Shown: positions 36,123 to 49,430 of the stretch, piece by piece
How positions within the stretch are numbered: the stretch's first letter is position 1
Layout of the letters: every line of letters starts with the position of its first letter
From: Garcia nutans
Lineage: Eukaryota > Streptophyta > Magnoliopsida > Malpighiales > Euphorbiaceae
Direction: 5' to 3'
Length of the DNA stretch: 64,000 nucleotides
Assembly: GCA_947685225.1 (NCBI GenBank)
Contig: CANTUV010000010.1
Span: 4,278,001 to 4,342,000 of the forward strand
The notes under the pieces: generated by a model
Seen by the model: the letters and a program-made list of their open reading frames with translations, nothing else
What the model was told of the DNA's origin: nothing
Database searches by the model: none
Made by a program: the position numbers and the translations under genes

Positions 36123-37198
36123 TTGGAGGTAAAGAGAAGATTGTTTATTGGAAGCTCAACTAAACTAAGAAACAAGCTACTAGTTCAGCTTTATGATAGT
36201 CCATTGGGAGGCCACTCAAGGGTCCAAACCACCTACAACAGGCTGAAGACTTACTTTTACTGGCCAAGTTTGAGAAGATCAGTAAGGGAGTGGATCTTAA
36301 GGTGTGATGTCTGTAACAAATGCAAAAGTGAGAGCTACCCCTATCCAGGTTTGATACAATCTCTACCAATTCCCTCTACTGCATGGTCCAATATTAGTAT
36401 GGACTTTATTGGGCAATTGCCCAAGTCTAAGGGCTCTAATACTATACTAGTGGTAGTGGATAGCCTAACTAAAACAGCCCACTTTATACCCCTTTCTCAC
36501 CCTTTTACAGCTGCCACAATAGCCAAAGAATTCCTGAGTCACATTTGTAAATTTCATGGCTTACCCCAAGTCACTGTGTCGAACAGGGACAAATTATTCA
36601 CTAGCCTATTTTGCAGAGAGCTATTCAAGTTACTAGAGGTTAAACTTCACATAAGTACAGCCTACCAACCCAAACAGAAGGGCAAACTGAAAGATTAAAT
36701 AGAACCTTAAAAAATTATCTCAAATGCATGACTCATACACAGCCAAAGAGGTGGGCTGAATGGCTAGCAATGGCACAGTTGTGGTATAACACCACTTACC
36801 ATTCATCAATCCAAATGACACCATTTAACGCTCTCTATGGCTACAATCCCTCTCTCCCCACCCTATTGAATATTACAAGTGCAGTTGCTACTGTAGAAGA
36901 ATTGTTAAAAGAGAGAAAATGTGCACAGGCTCAACTCAAAGAAAATTTACAGGAAGCTCAGCAGAGGATCAAGTATGCATATAAAAGAAGAAGTGAACGA
37001 GTATTTGAAGTGGGAGATATGGTTTATTTAAAGTTGCAACTGCATCGCCAAACATTAGTAGCATTAAGAAGACATCTGAAATTATCAGCTAAGTATTATG
37101 GGCCCTTTGAAGTTATAGAGAAGATAGGAGCCGTGGCATACAAGTTGAAACTCCCAGCAGACTCCAAAGTGCACCAGTGTTCCATGTCTCATTGTTGA
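36123..37198 (+). pseudogene. Gypsy integrase with degraded active site
   Basis: The HHCC zinc domain is visible (GGHSRVQTTYNRLKTYFYWP ... CDVCNKCK), followed by the core SNISMDFIGQLPKSKGSNTI with the first catalytic Asp. The second catalytic Asp, normally in a S-D-R-D motif, is Asn here (VSNRDKLFTS). The third, normally in Q-T-E, is lost (YQPKQKGKLKD, then a stop). A second frame (36728-37198) continues with RWAEWLAMAQLWYNTTYHSS and MTPFNALYGYNPSLP. Confidence 0.9.
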
Positions 37199-37264
37199 AG
37201 AAGAAAATTGGCTCCAATGTGGTACCAATAACGGACCTGCCACTACTTCAAGTTCAGGAGTGAG

Positions 37265-37420
37265 CAATTGGACCATTCAAGGGTAATATTAAGGGATAAC
37301 CAGCATGTTCAACAGATGTTGGTTAAATGGATTAATCTACCAAGTAATGATGCTACCTGGGAAGATTTGAGCTCCATTGCCAGCCAATTCCCTACTACTA
37401 CATATTATTGGGGATAAGAA
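37265..37420 (+). pseudogene. Chromodomain at the end of gypsy pol
   Basis: One frame reads LRDNQHVQQMLVKWINLPSN, then DATWEDLSSIASQFP, the pattern of the C-terminal chromodomain of chromoviruses (Tekay/Del-like). That domain targets integration to marked chromatin. It ends at a stop just before the right LTR. Confidence 0.8.
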
Positions 37421-37439
37421 TGGCTTAGAGAGAGGGTAT

Positions 37440-37823
37440 TGTTATATACAGTAAGAGGAAGAAGGGTAGGAAGCTAAATATAGGGAATGAGAGATAATGG
37501 ATGCCTTTGAGGATTGGTTAATGGTGAGGAAATTGATGTAGGCAGTGATTGGTCGTGAGGTAAGCCATAGGACAAGGGAATAACGGAATGTAGGCATGAC
37601 AATGGCAATAGAATAACGCCTGCTGTCATCTTTTGTCTCTTAGTTACTTTTGCTATTATCTAGAGTTGTACAGATAGCCTATGGGCATTATGAATGAATA
37701 TCAGAATATTTCCCAATCTTTATTTCTTCTTCTTCTTTCACTTTCTCTTTCCTATTCTTTGTCATCCTATCCCCATTTCTGTATATTCTATTGTGTGAGT
37801 TATCTTGGGAGTTGATTGCTACA
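37440..37823 (+). repeat. 3' LTR of the gypsy element
   Basis: It begins TGTTATATAC after a purine-rich AGAGAGAGGG tract and ends GATTGCTACA, followed by the target duplication CAGGT. Confidence 0.9.
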
Positions 37824-40800
37824 CAGGTATGCACACATTGCAGATAAAAAGCCAATTAAATCTTTCCCCTCTTCAACCAAATTGTTATTCAGTCAAATAA
37901 TTGTTATTTTTGTGTTGGCCAAATAATTATAATTGCATTGGCATACAATGTTCACGCCTCTAGAGGTTTGGCATTGCAAACACTAATGCTTATTCTATTC
38001 AAATGTTCATGCCTACTTTTGTCCCCTCCCTGCTGCCATGATGAACCATGTTTTGGAGATGACTCAGAGGATAATTTACTTTATGCGTCACATACAAGAC
38101 CTACAAGTTATATTTTATTCTCGTCACAACCACAAACAATGCTGAAAACCAAAACAAAAAGTAGAAGTGTCAGGATATTTTCATGCAAGTAAGGGTCAAT
38201 TTTATGCAAAAGTAGAAGTATTTCAACCAAATGACAGATAAATATTTTACTATACATTTACATGTAAGAGAATCAGCAGAACTGCAGAAGAGAAGTTTTC
38301 AGTAAGCATGAATAGTAGAATTTTCCACCTCAATGGACTTTTAGATTGGGCCAAATCAGAAATACCAGAGTGCATGAAATCTTATTCTATTGTAGAAATC
38401 CAGATATGGACAGCAAAAAATGAGCATCCAGAAATGAAGTTCATGCAGTTCGGCATATAACCCACATGATATTCAATCATATGCCAAAGCATAATGAGCA
38501 CGAGTGCATGTCTTTTTGTATCTTGTCCCATGTTCATCCAAAACTTTAGCAAGGCAGTCAACCTTGACACCGTAATGGAAAACAGCATTAATTTTAAGCA
38601 TTAAATAGCAGAACACTTTGAAGATACTAAAAGATAATATATTTTTATTTGTGAAGAAATGTTTATTTTTGTTTTGGTAATATACACTCAAAAAAGTTCT
38701 TAAGATCTATTATTAAAAACAATATATATCAATGTAAAACAAACAAGATATATCCAAATATCTTTTGACAAATACATCAATTTTTAGATCCTTTTTCTTG
38801 GACTTGGAAGGCGTTTTTCAAAATACAGAATCCATATCTCCTAGCCTACAGAAAGAGATAAAACATCAATCCTTATCACTAATGTAAACTGAATAGTAAA
38901 TACTGAACACATTTACTGGAGGAGTTCTAAGTACTAACCACGTAAAGAATAAAAGATAAGTAATATAATTATAAACTAAAGAAGAATATGATTCCTGCTA
39001 ACTCTTTATAATATAATACTAAATATACAAATTATAAAATCTACAATCCCAGACGGTGTCATCAATGTACTTTGCAAGTCCACTGTAAGCTTGGGGGAAG
39101 ACTGGAATAGGAGTATAAGATGCAAAGGAATGCATGACAGCAAGAGTTGTTTGATTTTATTTTGCTACTTAGGTATGTGACTTCTTAAAAGGAAAAATAC
39201 AATCTCAGTTCAAAATACTTGGTGGAGGATTTTGGAGTTTTATCATGATAAGAGTGAAGTCAAATTTATTTTTTTAACCTATTGGGTCCTATGGACTCAA
39301 AAAAGAATTCAGCATATAAATTGACTCAATTCAGCATATAGATTTGAATTACTAAGGTGGGGAACAACTCAAGTCAAACTTCTCTAATAATACTGCAGAA
39401 TATTATGGCAATTTATTGCTTGGCCATGAATTGAAAAATACTATCTTTTGGGATCTTTTCTATCTTATAGCAAATAGCAACACATTGGTAAGTAGATATA
39501 CAAGCATATACCTATTTCCTATAACTACCCAGTGATTTAACATTGCATTGCTCATCATTTTCTCCTGCTAAGTAATAGAATTAAATTAAAGGACACCAAG
39601 GGGCATGCACGGACAACCAACAGAAGTAATCCAACACCCACGTAATGGCATGTAGTGTCATCCACCAGACAAAATTTATAGCCATACTATCCTCTAGGCT
39701 TCTTGATTCTGAGTCCAGAAAAACAAATAGACGTCAGACTCAAATGTTAAGGTACCTGGAAATGTGGATCATCTGCAACAATGGCTCGATCATCCCAATT
39801 TAACCGACCTCCAAACAGATTCCATATACCATTGTGATTCTGATAGTGCGCACAGCGATGATTCAAGAGAACATCTCCCAGAACTTTAAGACCAACTTCA
39901 TGGAGATTCTTCACAAGATGCTTAAGCTCGTCAATACTTCCATATCTGATATATGCCACAGAGGTCAAATGTTTTGATGATGGTGAGCATCACCACTTAT
40001 ATGGAAAAGAAATAGGAAGTACACTTCATTGAAGAAGACCCATCATCATTCCAGTGAATGATAAACAATAAAATATGATGTGAATAAAGTAAATACGTTT
40101 CTCTGCCAAGTACAGAACATAGACCAAGCGAGTAGATATCCATAAACCATATAATCTTTCCGTAAAAGCCACTTATTATGTTAAGTTGTAGGAGGGAAAA
40201 AGGAAGGTTACAGAGAGAATGCAAATGAATCATTTGATCAGCTAGCCTTGAGTGAAAAAGGAAGGTTCTAGAGCGAATGCAAATGAATCGTTTGCTTCAT
40301 CCAAGCTAAAACAATAATAAAAAAAATATACGAAGACCGTGGAAAAGCCATTATGCATTTCATGAATTTATAGATTGTACCTGGAATTCAAATTATACAA
40401 ATCCTTTGGCATGTACTTCAGGTGACACAGATTCTGTTGGAGGGGGCAACCAAATCACAGTGAATCCAAGTGAAGATATTTCCTTGGCTTTTTCATTGAG
40501 TTCCAAGTACCATTTTCTAGATTTATGAGATTCCCAGTTAAAACCTTGGAGCAATATTTCATACCCAGTGCCTGTTCCTGAGCATATTTTAGCAGGAGCT
40601 GTTACTGCCTCAGATTCTGAAACAGCATCCTCGGTGAAAGTAGGAATAGAACTTCTGAAGATACTGTAGGCTTCAGCAGCCAATTTCTCGATTTCTTGAA
40701 GAATGCTTTCTTGTGCTTCTTTTGTTCTAGCTTTCCTACTTTTCTCAGAGGAAATGCCACTTACTAAGTTCCTTATTTCATTAATTATTCCTTTAGTATA

Positions 40801-43400
40801 TGCAGTACGAGAAGATTCTTCATTTGCTTCCGCAGTCTTTTCGGATCTTCAAATTTTCCATGTCCAGGCTGAGCAGGCAAGCTGCTTGAACTTGGAAGGG
40901 GAATGTAGAAGTCATTTCCCTTAAAATTCAACCAGGCGTTCTCATTTAACTTGAGAACAAAAAGAAAGCCAGAAAATGCTTCATCAAAAGTAAATAATCC
41001 TGAACATCCATTTCCACCATCTTTTGGCTGCAAAGAAGGAGGCCTAGGCCTCATAAATGGAAATATAAAAACAAAATAAACTATTCTTAACAGGATTGAT
41101 TAAGCCTTTGCTTACAACACTTTCAAGTCAACAAATTCCAAGTTTCCAACATAGTAATATAAGCTGCAAAGTGATTACAACCAAAACAATACTTTCAAAC
41201 AGAACCCACAGAAGAAAATACAACTATGCACATTTATTCTCCACATCCTCCTAGTAAAGTGCACACTTCCAATAGCACTCCCCACCAGTACACATAAACG
41301 AGAAAAATAAGATTCAAAAAGTGTATTTCTAACATTAGGAACAAGTGTGACATTTTCATCATTTTCACACAGTAACCAGCAAGGAGAACAACTATTACTG
41401 CCACAACCAATTAAGCCGATCAACATAGACAACAGAGAATTTTGTTCTCAAGAAGTAATTTTCTTTTTATTCAATTGTGGCTGATGAAACAAATATCTCT
41501 CCTAACATCCCATTCTCTCCAGGTTAAATTATAACCTACACTAAACGGGAAAGGCGAAGGGATATTGAGCCAATAGGTATTTAGTGAATACCGAACAGTT
41601 TCATTTTTTAGCAAGTTATCAAAACTGATCTAGCAACATTTGAGTTGATTTTACAGTTGTATGTATAATGGATGGGGTAATAATAAAAATTTCCTCCAGA
41701 AACAAAAGAATTAGAAGATAAAACAGTTGTGCAGCATCTTTAACTAGCTTAGAACATAAGAGTACACACCATAAATACATACATTTAATTAATATATAAC
41801 TGGCAAGAGTAACATCAGTGGACACCCAGAAGGGACTTAAAATCCAATATTCAACTTCTCTTCATAGAACACTTAATACCTGCAATAGAGTCCGCAAAGC
41901 CTTGTTCTTGAATACAGTTGTTTCTGGTGGATGTGGGCCAGCTGGAATTTCCCAATTTTTAGCATCACCTCTGCAAACTCCCCAGTGAACAACAACTTCT
42001 CCAGGTATATCAGTTTCCAAGTAAAGAAGATTCTTATCTGTCTTAAGGCAGTTTGTAACTGAAACAGTGAAAGAATTTTGAATAGCAATTTGTTTCACAA
42101 TAGGTTGCTCTTCATAAAACCCTTCTAGCTGCTTATTTTCTTCTATTGCATCTTTGGACTCACTATTGTTATCTTGATCTTTAGAAGGCAATGCTTGTGC
42201 TTTGAGAAGCATGTTAGAAAGTAAAGCGCCTAGGATTGAGGAAAAGCACAAGAAGTTCAGTTTATGAAAGCATATAAATGAAGAGGAGGGGAAAGATTAT
42301 AGTGAGAAATAGTCAGAAAAAAACCACCTAGTTTTGTCCCATCTTCCCAGCAAACCAAAATAGTAACTGAGAGCTGGATCTATAACTTGCCCAACTTAGG
42401 CCATCTAATTCAAATTTCTATATTTGTAATAGCATCAAACTTCAGAAAATAAATTTCAAACTTTAACGGACTAGATGATGGGGAACAAATGACATTGTTA
42501 CAATGTTTGTTATTAAGGTTATCCCCTCTGAATATCTTACCAAAAAAAAATTGTTAGGAGCATAAACTAAAAAACTAAACTAATCAGAAACAGGCTCATA
42601 GAACTTAGAAAAATATCAGAAAGACACAAACAGAATCAAGTAATGATTCCTACAACCTGGCCATAAACTGAAGCCTCTCTTTGCTCCAACTACATTCGCA
42701 TTATCAAGAAGGTAGTCCACAAGAGGCACCTTAAAATCCCTCCCTCTATGCTGATACCAAGCTCCAGTTTCTTCATCCTGTAACAACACAACCAGGGAAG
42801 AAGAGAAAAGGTGCCCTGTCAATATAAATTCATAAGTACATATGTGTGTGTGCATGTGAACACATAACACACAAGAACTAGCAAAATCAAGTGCTAAATA
42901 TTGAAAAACAAAACCTTCAAAACAAAATTTATGCATTTGATTGAACGTTTAGGATCTAAATCAATCTTCGCTTCGTGAAACATATCTCGCTCCAATGATT
43001 TCTTTAACGGTGTCTCTATTGCATAGTCCTGAAAAGAAACTTAGGTTTAATGCTTGTGCTTGAAATGTAGAAGTAGACCATTGCTTGCATACAAGAAGCA
43101 ATGATCATTACCTTTATAAGAACAGAACCAGGGGTCTCATATTCTTAGGAGGTTGATCCCATTCACTGCAAGATCTGAAAGATTGCATTACCAAAATAAC
43201 AACTTACATAGACAAAGGGCAGAATTGAAGAAATGAAAAGTTCAAATAAAATGTAAAAGAAAATTAAAAAAAAAAAAAAGAAACCAAATGCCTATTCACA
43301 TGTTTTCTAAGGATTAAATTCAAAAATAAGAGCATAATCAAGGAATTATTAACATCGAAAGCGAATTTAACCTGCCAACATCGTCCACATAAGAAACTCC

Positions 43401-43403
43401 TCA
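43401..43403 (-). other. Premature TGA in exon 2 of the amylase pseudogene
   Basis: Codon 32 of exon 2 is TGA in K-W-I-L-H-stop-G-V-S-Y, where the repeat has HWG in this family; the second repeat in exon 6 reads VHWGV. The only full-length start is upstream of it, so the reading frame is cut at about residue 121. Confidence 0.85.
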
Positions 43404-44163
43404 ATGGAGGATCCATTTCCCGTTAAGGTTACACCCTATGCTAAGCGGCCAACACCGTTGACCCTTCGCCTTATCTAATCTTATGAAAATTTTTCCCTCA
43501 ACCTACCATTCCAAGACAAACAAATGAAGATCAACAACATTTTCAAGACTGAAATAGAATTTTCAGTACAATGGCATGCTTCTTATAGTCTAGATTGAAT
43601 AGAAAAGCAACTAAATTGATTCATAGACATTCAATTAGTCTATGACGCTCATTCCTGTAGAAAATAAAAAGTGAGAGATGAATATTCGAGCCTGATACTC
43701 TACTCGCATTAAAGATTTCCTTTCCCAACAGAATTGAATAAAAGAACAAAAGTACGGAAAATTCCAATTTTTCTCAGCAACAAAACACACATTCATACAA
43801 TACAGTACATACTTATATGTATAAGTACAACTACACGTATATGTATGCGTATATGAAAGGCCACGAATACTAATAGATAACAATGAAAGTAGAAACCGTT
43901 TCAGTTCGCGCCAGAGGAAAAGTCTCCTTGAAGAAGACACTGGAGGATTTAAAAATTTCAACAAGAGCCGTGTCCATGGAGGTAGCTCGAATTGTGCCGG
44001 ACCGAGGAGGCTCGGAGTTGCAGAAGCTTGCACTGGCGCTAATGGAGACGAGCTTTGTAGAGAAATTCAAAGAGGAAGGTTTCAGGATCTTCGTTCTGCG
44101 TCTGTATAAAGGCTTTACCGAGCAAGAATATCGGAGGAAAGGCTCAATGGTAACAGTCGACAT

Positions 44164-47100
44164 GATTTGTGCGCGTGTTTGATCTGCGCAAGTTGAAAGA
44201 ATGGAAGAGAGAAGGATAAATTGGGATTTGTCGGATATTTATAAACTTTGGGTGCGCGGTGGCTATTTTATGCTTAATTTTTTTTTATTACTTGCGCTTT
44301 TTGTTTTTTAAAAGTTACTTTCGTTTTTTTATATATTTATAACTTTTTGCACTTCTCTGTCCTTTTTGTCCAAGCAAAATGCCGGACGGTATGATTTTCA
44401 CCCGTCGAAGCAAGTATAATTAAATAAAAATAGCATTGAAAAAAATTTAAATAAAAATAGCGTGTGATATTATTTTATTGCTAAAAATAATAATTTTTAT
44501 TTTTGCGAGTATAAGTGAATTATTTTAATTTTTTTAAAAATATGTAATTGGAATTTAATAGTTGGAAAAGTATAGAAGCTCAATAATTTTATAGAAATAT
44601 TTAAAACTTATGCACTCATGGAAGAATCAACTCCAAAAATTAATTTGGAGAATTTAAATATATATAAACTCATTCAACATATAATATTTAATTAATATAT
44701 GATTTTGTATCATATTTAATAGCTGTTTTTAAATGGTAATTGGGTAAAGATAATTTTTAATAAATTCAGTTGACACTTATAAATTTATAATATAAATTAT
44801 ATCAAGAAAATTTGCAGCTTGAGAGAATTTTTATACCATCTGAAAATTAGAAAGTCTGAGGAATATTTTATATCGGACGAATAATAAATTTTTAAAGTCC
44901 ATCATACTAAAAATTGAAAAAGAAATTATAAAATTATGATAGAAGATAAATTGAAATAGAAGAAATGTATAAATTTAGCTTTAATATCATATGAAAATAT
45001 TAGGTGTTTCTATATTTTTTGAAATGTCAACTCCAAAAGTTAGTTTGTAAAATTGAAAAACCCAATTATATATAAATTCATTCAATATTTTATATTTAAT
45101 CAATGTATAATTGTGTATCGTATTTAATAAATTTAATTTTTTTATAATTTAGCAAAAAATATATGCTAGTTAGGAGGCATTAAATGTGATAAACCACTTC
45201 AATAATGAAATATTCTTGGAAAATTTTCTATACGGTATACTCATAAGCCACTTCAATAATGGAATACTTCTCGGAGTATATTTATATATTCATTAGACAA
45301 TAGACATGTGAAACTCGCTAGTTTGAGCAAGTTTGTTGGCGGAGTATTTGCCTTTTGTCCACCACGGATGAGTGAAGTTTCACTTTTTATTTTCAGAGAA
45401 AGAAAGCAACGTGGCAGTGTGTAAGTTCAATCTTTTTCTTTCGATTTTTGTCAGAAAGGACGATTCCTGGGCTTTGAAGCGCCGAGATTCTGATCATTCA
45501 GTATCTGATAACCTTTGCGTATTTAACTAGGGTCAACAAATTATTAATACTAGAAAAAATAAAAAACATTGCATATTTGATCTAATATATAGCTCTGTAT
45601 TTTAACTTTTAATGTATAAGAAATGAATTTTCATTACATTTTCAATTTAATTAAATTTATCATTTAAATTTTAATATAATTTAATTATTTATATTATTAT
45701 ATTACAAAATATATTTTCTCAAAATTGTATATTTTCCTCCAATGATAGCATGAAAGTTAAAAAAGTTGTATTTAAAATAAAAATAAATTTTATTTTTATT
45801 AAAATTCAAATTAAAATTACTCTAAGTAATAAACAAAAAAAAATAAGTGACAAAATACAAAAACTATCAATAAAAAGAAAATTTATGTATTGAGTCAAAT
45901 AATAAAAAAAAAATAGTGAAATGTAAGTATTGTGAATTTATCATCAAATTGAATGAAGAAAAATTATTGTATCACTGTCGCCTTATATTGACATATTGGA
46001 TATTATAACTTTTTTTGCATATAATATTTTTAATTTTTTTTCCTATGTAATTTGTCAACAATATTTATTCAACTCATCATCAATGAATGCTATACCAAAT
46101 AAAAAAAAAAAAAATGGAGCGGAGCTTAAGTAACTTGCAACATATCCCCTTATTAATGGGAATGGACTGCAATTCCATGTTTGATTTATATTTTGATACA
46201 TATGAGTATGTTTAGTGCGGACAGGGTTTCCTGTTACGCATAAATATTTAATAATATTATATCATGCAATATTACAATATTTTTCATGATTTGCATATTA
46301 ATTTTTATTTATTCATATAGATTACAAGATATATATGTATATGTTATTTCCCACGACAATTAATGATATCTGGAATTTATAGAAATAACAAAAATTGATT
46401 GATGCACGGTTTACTCCTTTTATGTCTGCAATATATAAAACCAATATATATATATATATATTAATACCCATATATAAATATTTAAAAAATATTTAATACA
46501 GATATTTGACAAAAAGGACAAAGAAATGCAATCAAATAAAATATGTCAAATAAATGCATTAAATAAAATTTTAAAATATTTAATACGTATTATTAATAGT
46601 ATTAACAATAAGTGTTGTTAATTTTAAATAATAAGTTATTTAGATAGTATTGAGTTGGTTTGTATATTTATTATTAATAGTATTAATAGTAAGTGTTGTT
46701 AATTTGTTATTATTTTAAATAATTAATAATATTTTATTTAATTTTTATGAATTAAATATTTAATTTTATGAAAAATATTATTACTAATTATTAATAAATT
46801 AAATTTAAATTGATGGTTTAAATTGAAACTATAATCAATTTGGGTTTGAACATTAACTAAATCAATTTTTACCAGCTGAAATTACGATTAACCTATGCCA
46901 TGAATTGAAACCAATGAGTTTAATTAACTGGTTTGTGATCATGTTTAATAGACCGTCATTGAAGAAATTGATTTGAACCTTAATTTAATCAACTCTTACT
47001 AATTAAAGTTAATATTAAACTATACCATGGATTAAAATCAACGAGTTTAATTTACTAGTTTGTGGTCATGGTTAATAGATGACAGTCATTGAAGAAACTG

Positions 47101-49430
47101 AGCAAGTCTAGATTTTATAGTTTGTGATCATGCTTGAGTTTTTATACTTTATTTTTTAATTTATTTAATTATTTTAAAATAAATAACTAAAAGTAATTTA
47201 AATAAATGATATATTTAATTTATTTAATCACCTTGTTCGTTTTTTTATTTAATTATCTATTATTATTTTTAATTATTTTAAAATAAATAATTAATATAAA
47301 CATAAATGAATAAAAAATATTTTATTATTTTTGTTCATTATTGTAATCAATTAGTTTAATAAATAATTTGTTATATCATTTTCCAATTCTTATTTTTATT
47401 ATTTACTCAAAAATAAATATTGTATGTTATTATATTTTTATGTTGAAAATATAATATATATATATATAAATTATTATACAGTAGATCTCACTGCTGTTAT
47501 ATATTAATTTAATATTTATAAAATGGGCTTACTATTATTATATGCTAGATGAAAATATTCATATTACTTTGGAATATTTATATATTTTTTTATATTTTTA
47601 TTATTGATATTTAATTTCAACAACTTACTTATTATAAGCATTTCATTATTTTTTAGTTTTTTACTTTCTATTTATAAAAATTGGTATATGTAATTTTGTG
47701 GTACCATATATACTTTTATTATCATAATCACATTCAATCCTATAAATTACATTAAAAAAATTATTAAAATGTACAAATAGTACAATATACATAGAAAATA
47801 CTTTACTTAAGTGTAGAAATTAAGTTAAATTTTATTATATTTTTTAAGTATAATATTAGACAAAGATAACTAAATAGAGCATACATGAGCAAAATAATTG
47901 AAAAAAGTATTGCTAAAATGAAATAATAAACAACTCAATATAAATAATATAGATTTTTAAAGATAAAATAACTAACTGTTTTTTCAATTATATTCATATA
48001 GAGTATCATGCATTTAAAGACAATTCAAATTATATTTATGCAAAAATTTATTTATTCAATAACATCAAAATTTTTATTTACAGATAAGTAAAAAAATTTC
48101 ATAAAAAACAATTAAAATTAAAGCTAACCTCTAAAAGTAATTGATTCCAGGCCTGAAATTCTTCATTCTTTGTTTTAAGATTCAGATTTATAAGAGAACG
48201 AGAAATAAATAATTTTGAGATTCACTTAATTTTTATATCAAGTTTGTTCTTAAATAATATTTTACCAATTGATAAAAAAATAAAAATTCTCATAATAATT
48301 TATGTAAGCAAAAAATACCAAAATGTGTCATTCTCTAATCAACTTTCTATAATAATATTGTTTAATCTATTCATTAACTTTAAAAAAAATAATACAAATA
48401 AGATTTAGTTTAAAAAAATATAAAAGACATATTTATCATCTTGCTGTAACTATTTGCATAAATTATTGAATAACCTCTTATCCTAAATTTTAAAAGTAAA
48501 TTAATATAAATAACATTTAGATTAAAAAAATATAAAGGGCATATATATTATATTACATTAGCATATATATTATTTTTTAGATTATAGTATAAATGACATA
48601 TATGTTAATTATTTTAGTATAAATAGTATTATTAATGTAACATGAATAATATTTGTGCTCTATTTTTAAATTATAGAATAGATTAGTTTGTTAGTTTAAT
48701 CATCAGATGTCACTAATTAAAAAAAATTATTTAGTGAGATTGGTTAAATGATGAGAAATAGTTATTTTGTATGAAATTTGAATTTAATTATATCAAAATT
48801 TAATTTAAAAGTCAATTTATATTTTATATGTTTAATTTTAAATGGCATTTTAAAAAGTTACACTCATATTAAAAAATTAAATAGAATTACTAATTTATTT
48901 TTAATTAATATTTTTTTTTCAATTTCTATATCCCATTATCATTAACAGGTATCAAACATAAAAGAAAATTTTTAAATAATATTAAAATTTTATTTTCATA
49001 TTATTAAATATTAAATATTTTAATCAAAATTAAAATTTTAAAGCGCCAGTTCAAATCAAGCGGGGGAGTACAATAAAATACTTTTTTTTTTTTGTTTTTT
49101 TATGATTCAATGAGAAATTTCTTGTATTTTTAAATGACTAGCTGAAAACGCAACCGCAAAGCCGAATATGCCCAATTGTTTCCTTTCCCGATTCTGAAGA
49201 CAACAACAGCCCAGCACGCCTTTCTCAAGTCAAAACCAACGGTCATGAGAGCTAATATCTCAGCCTCAAAAGATCCAACGGTTCAAGTGACACCTCTCAA
49301 TAAAGACCAACAACAACGGCATTAGGGTTCTTTCTTTGAATTTACTCCATTTCTCGGTTGGAGTAGCCAGAACTCAAATACTCTACATAGAAAAACCCTT
49401 AAATCTTCTTCCATTTTCTCGGGAAAAATC
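44164..49430. other. 5-kb AT-rich intergenic region between the amylase and VDAC genes
   Basis: The two flanking genes diverge from here, so both promoters lie in it. No ORF or RNA gene was recognised. A tandem duplication at 46838-47097 and a short direct repeat near 46590/46670 were seen. Near the VDAC start the sequence turns GC-richer, with CATTAGGGTTC about 110 bases before the ATG (telo-box-like). Confidence 0.6.
46838..47097. repeat. Tandem duplication of a ~130-bp unit
   Basis: Two adjacent diverged copies share the order TTTGAAC, CTATGCCATG/CTATACCATG, GAGTTTAATT, GGTTTGTGATCATG/AGTTTGTGGTCATG, TTAATAG and GTCATTGAAGAAA. The similarity is roughly three quarters by eye. Origin is unknown. 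Confidence 0.65.

Larger units (their letters stand above)
29688..37823 (+). mobile_element. Ty3/gypsy chromovirus with LTRs, interrupted by a copia element
   Basis: LTRs at 29688-30073 and 37440-37823 (about 385 bp) are flanked by the exact target duplication CAGGT (29683-29687 and 37824-37828). The element reads on the plus strand, antisense to the amylase gene. After removing the nested copia, the internal region holds reverse transcriptase, RNase H, integrase and a C-terminal chromodomain. Gag and protease are absent: only about 90 bp separate the left LTR from the copia insertion, and RT sequence follows soon after it. The frames have many stops. Confidence 0.92.
29532..39755 (-). other. 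Intron 8 of the amylase pseudogene, expanded by nested retrotransposons
   Basis: The intron between exon 8 (ending at 39756) and exon 9 (starting at 29531) is 10.2 kb, of which 8.1 kb is the gypsy/copia nest. Removing the nest leaves about 2.1 kb, a plausible original size. 37829-39755 contains no other recognisable gene or TE. Confidence 0.85.
25360..44163 (-). pseudogene. AMY3: Plastidial alpha-amylase (AMY3 type) pseudogene, 13 exons
   Basis: Exons on the minus strand are 44163-43897, 43496-43372, 43165-43112, 43028-42915, 42777-42657, 42229-41880, 41027-40381, 39945-39756, 29531-29425, 28888-28662, 27263-27141, 26548-26381 and 25518-25360. The N-terminal part resembles a transit peptide. 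Two starch-binding-type repeats follow (SEWDQPP and GEVVVHWGVCRGDAKNWEIP), then the GH13 barrel with LLQGFNWES, LGDVLLNHRCAH, RLDFARG, GEYWDSLSYTYGEMD and FIENHDTGSTQ. AMY3 degrades starch in the chloroplast stroma. This copy has a TGA in exon 2 (43401-43403) and one in exon 10 (28865-28867), both where Trp is expected. It also has a one-base loss in exon 3, two frame breaks in exon 7 (near 40845 and 40422), and a deletion of about eight codons in exon 10. Splice sites are mostly intact, so decay is recent. Confidence 0.92.

Noticed and set aside
43883..44182. 99-codon plus-strand ORF at the start of the amylase locus.
   Set aside because: It mirrors amylase exon 1, whose transit-peptide-like translation and exact splice phase support the minus strand.
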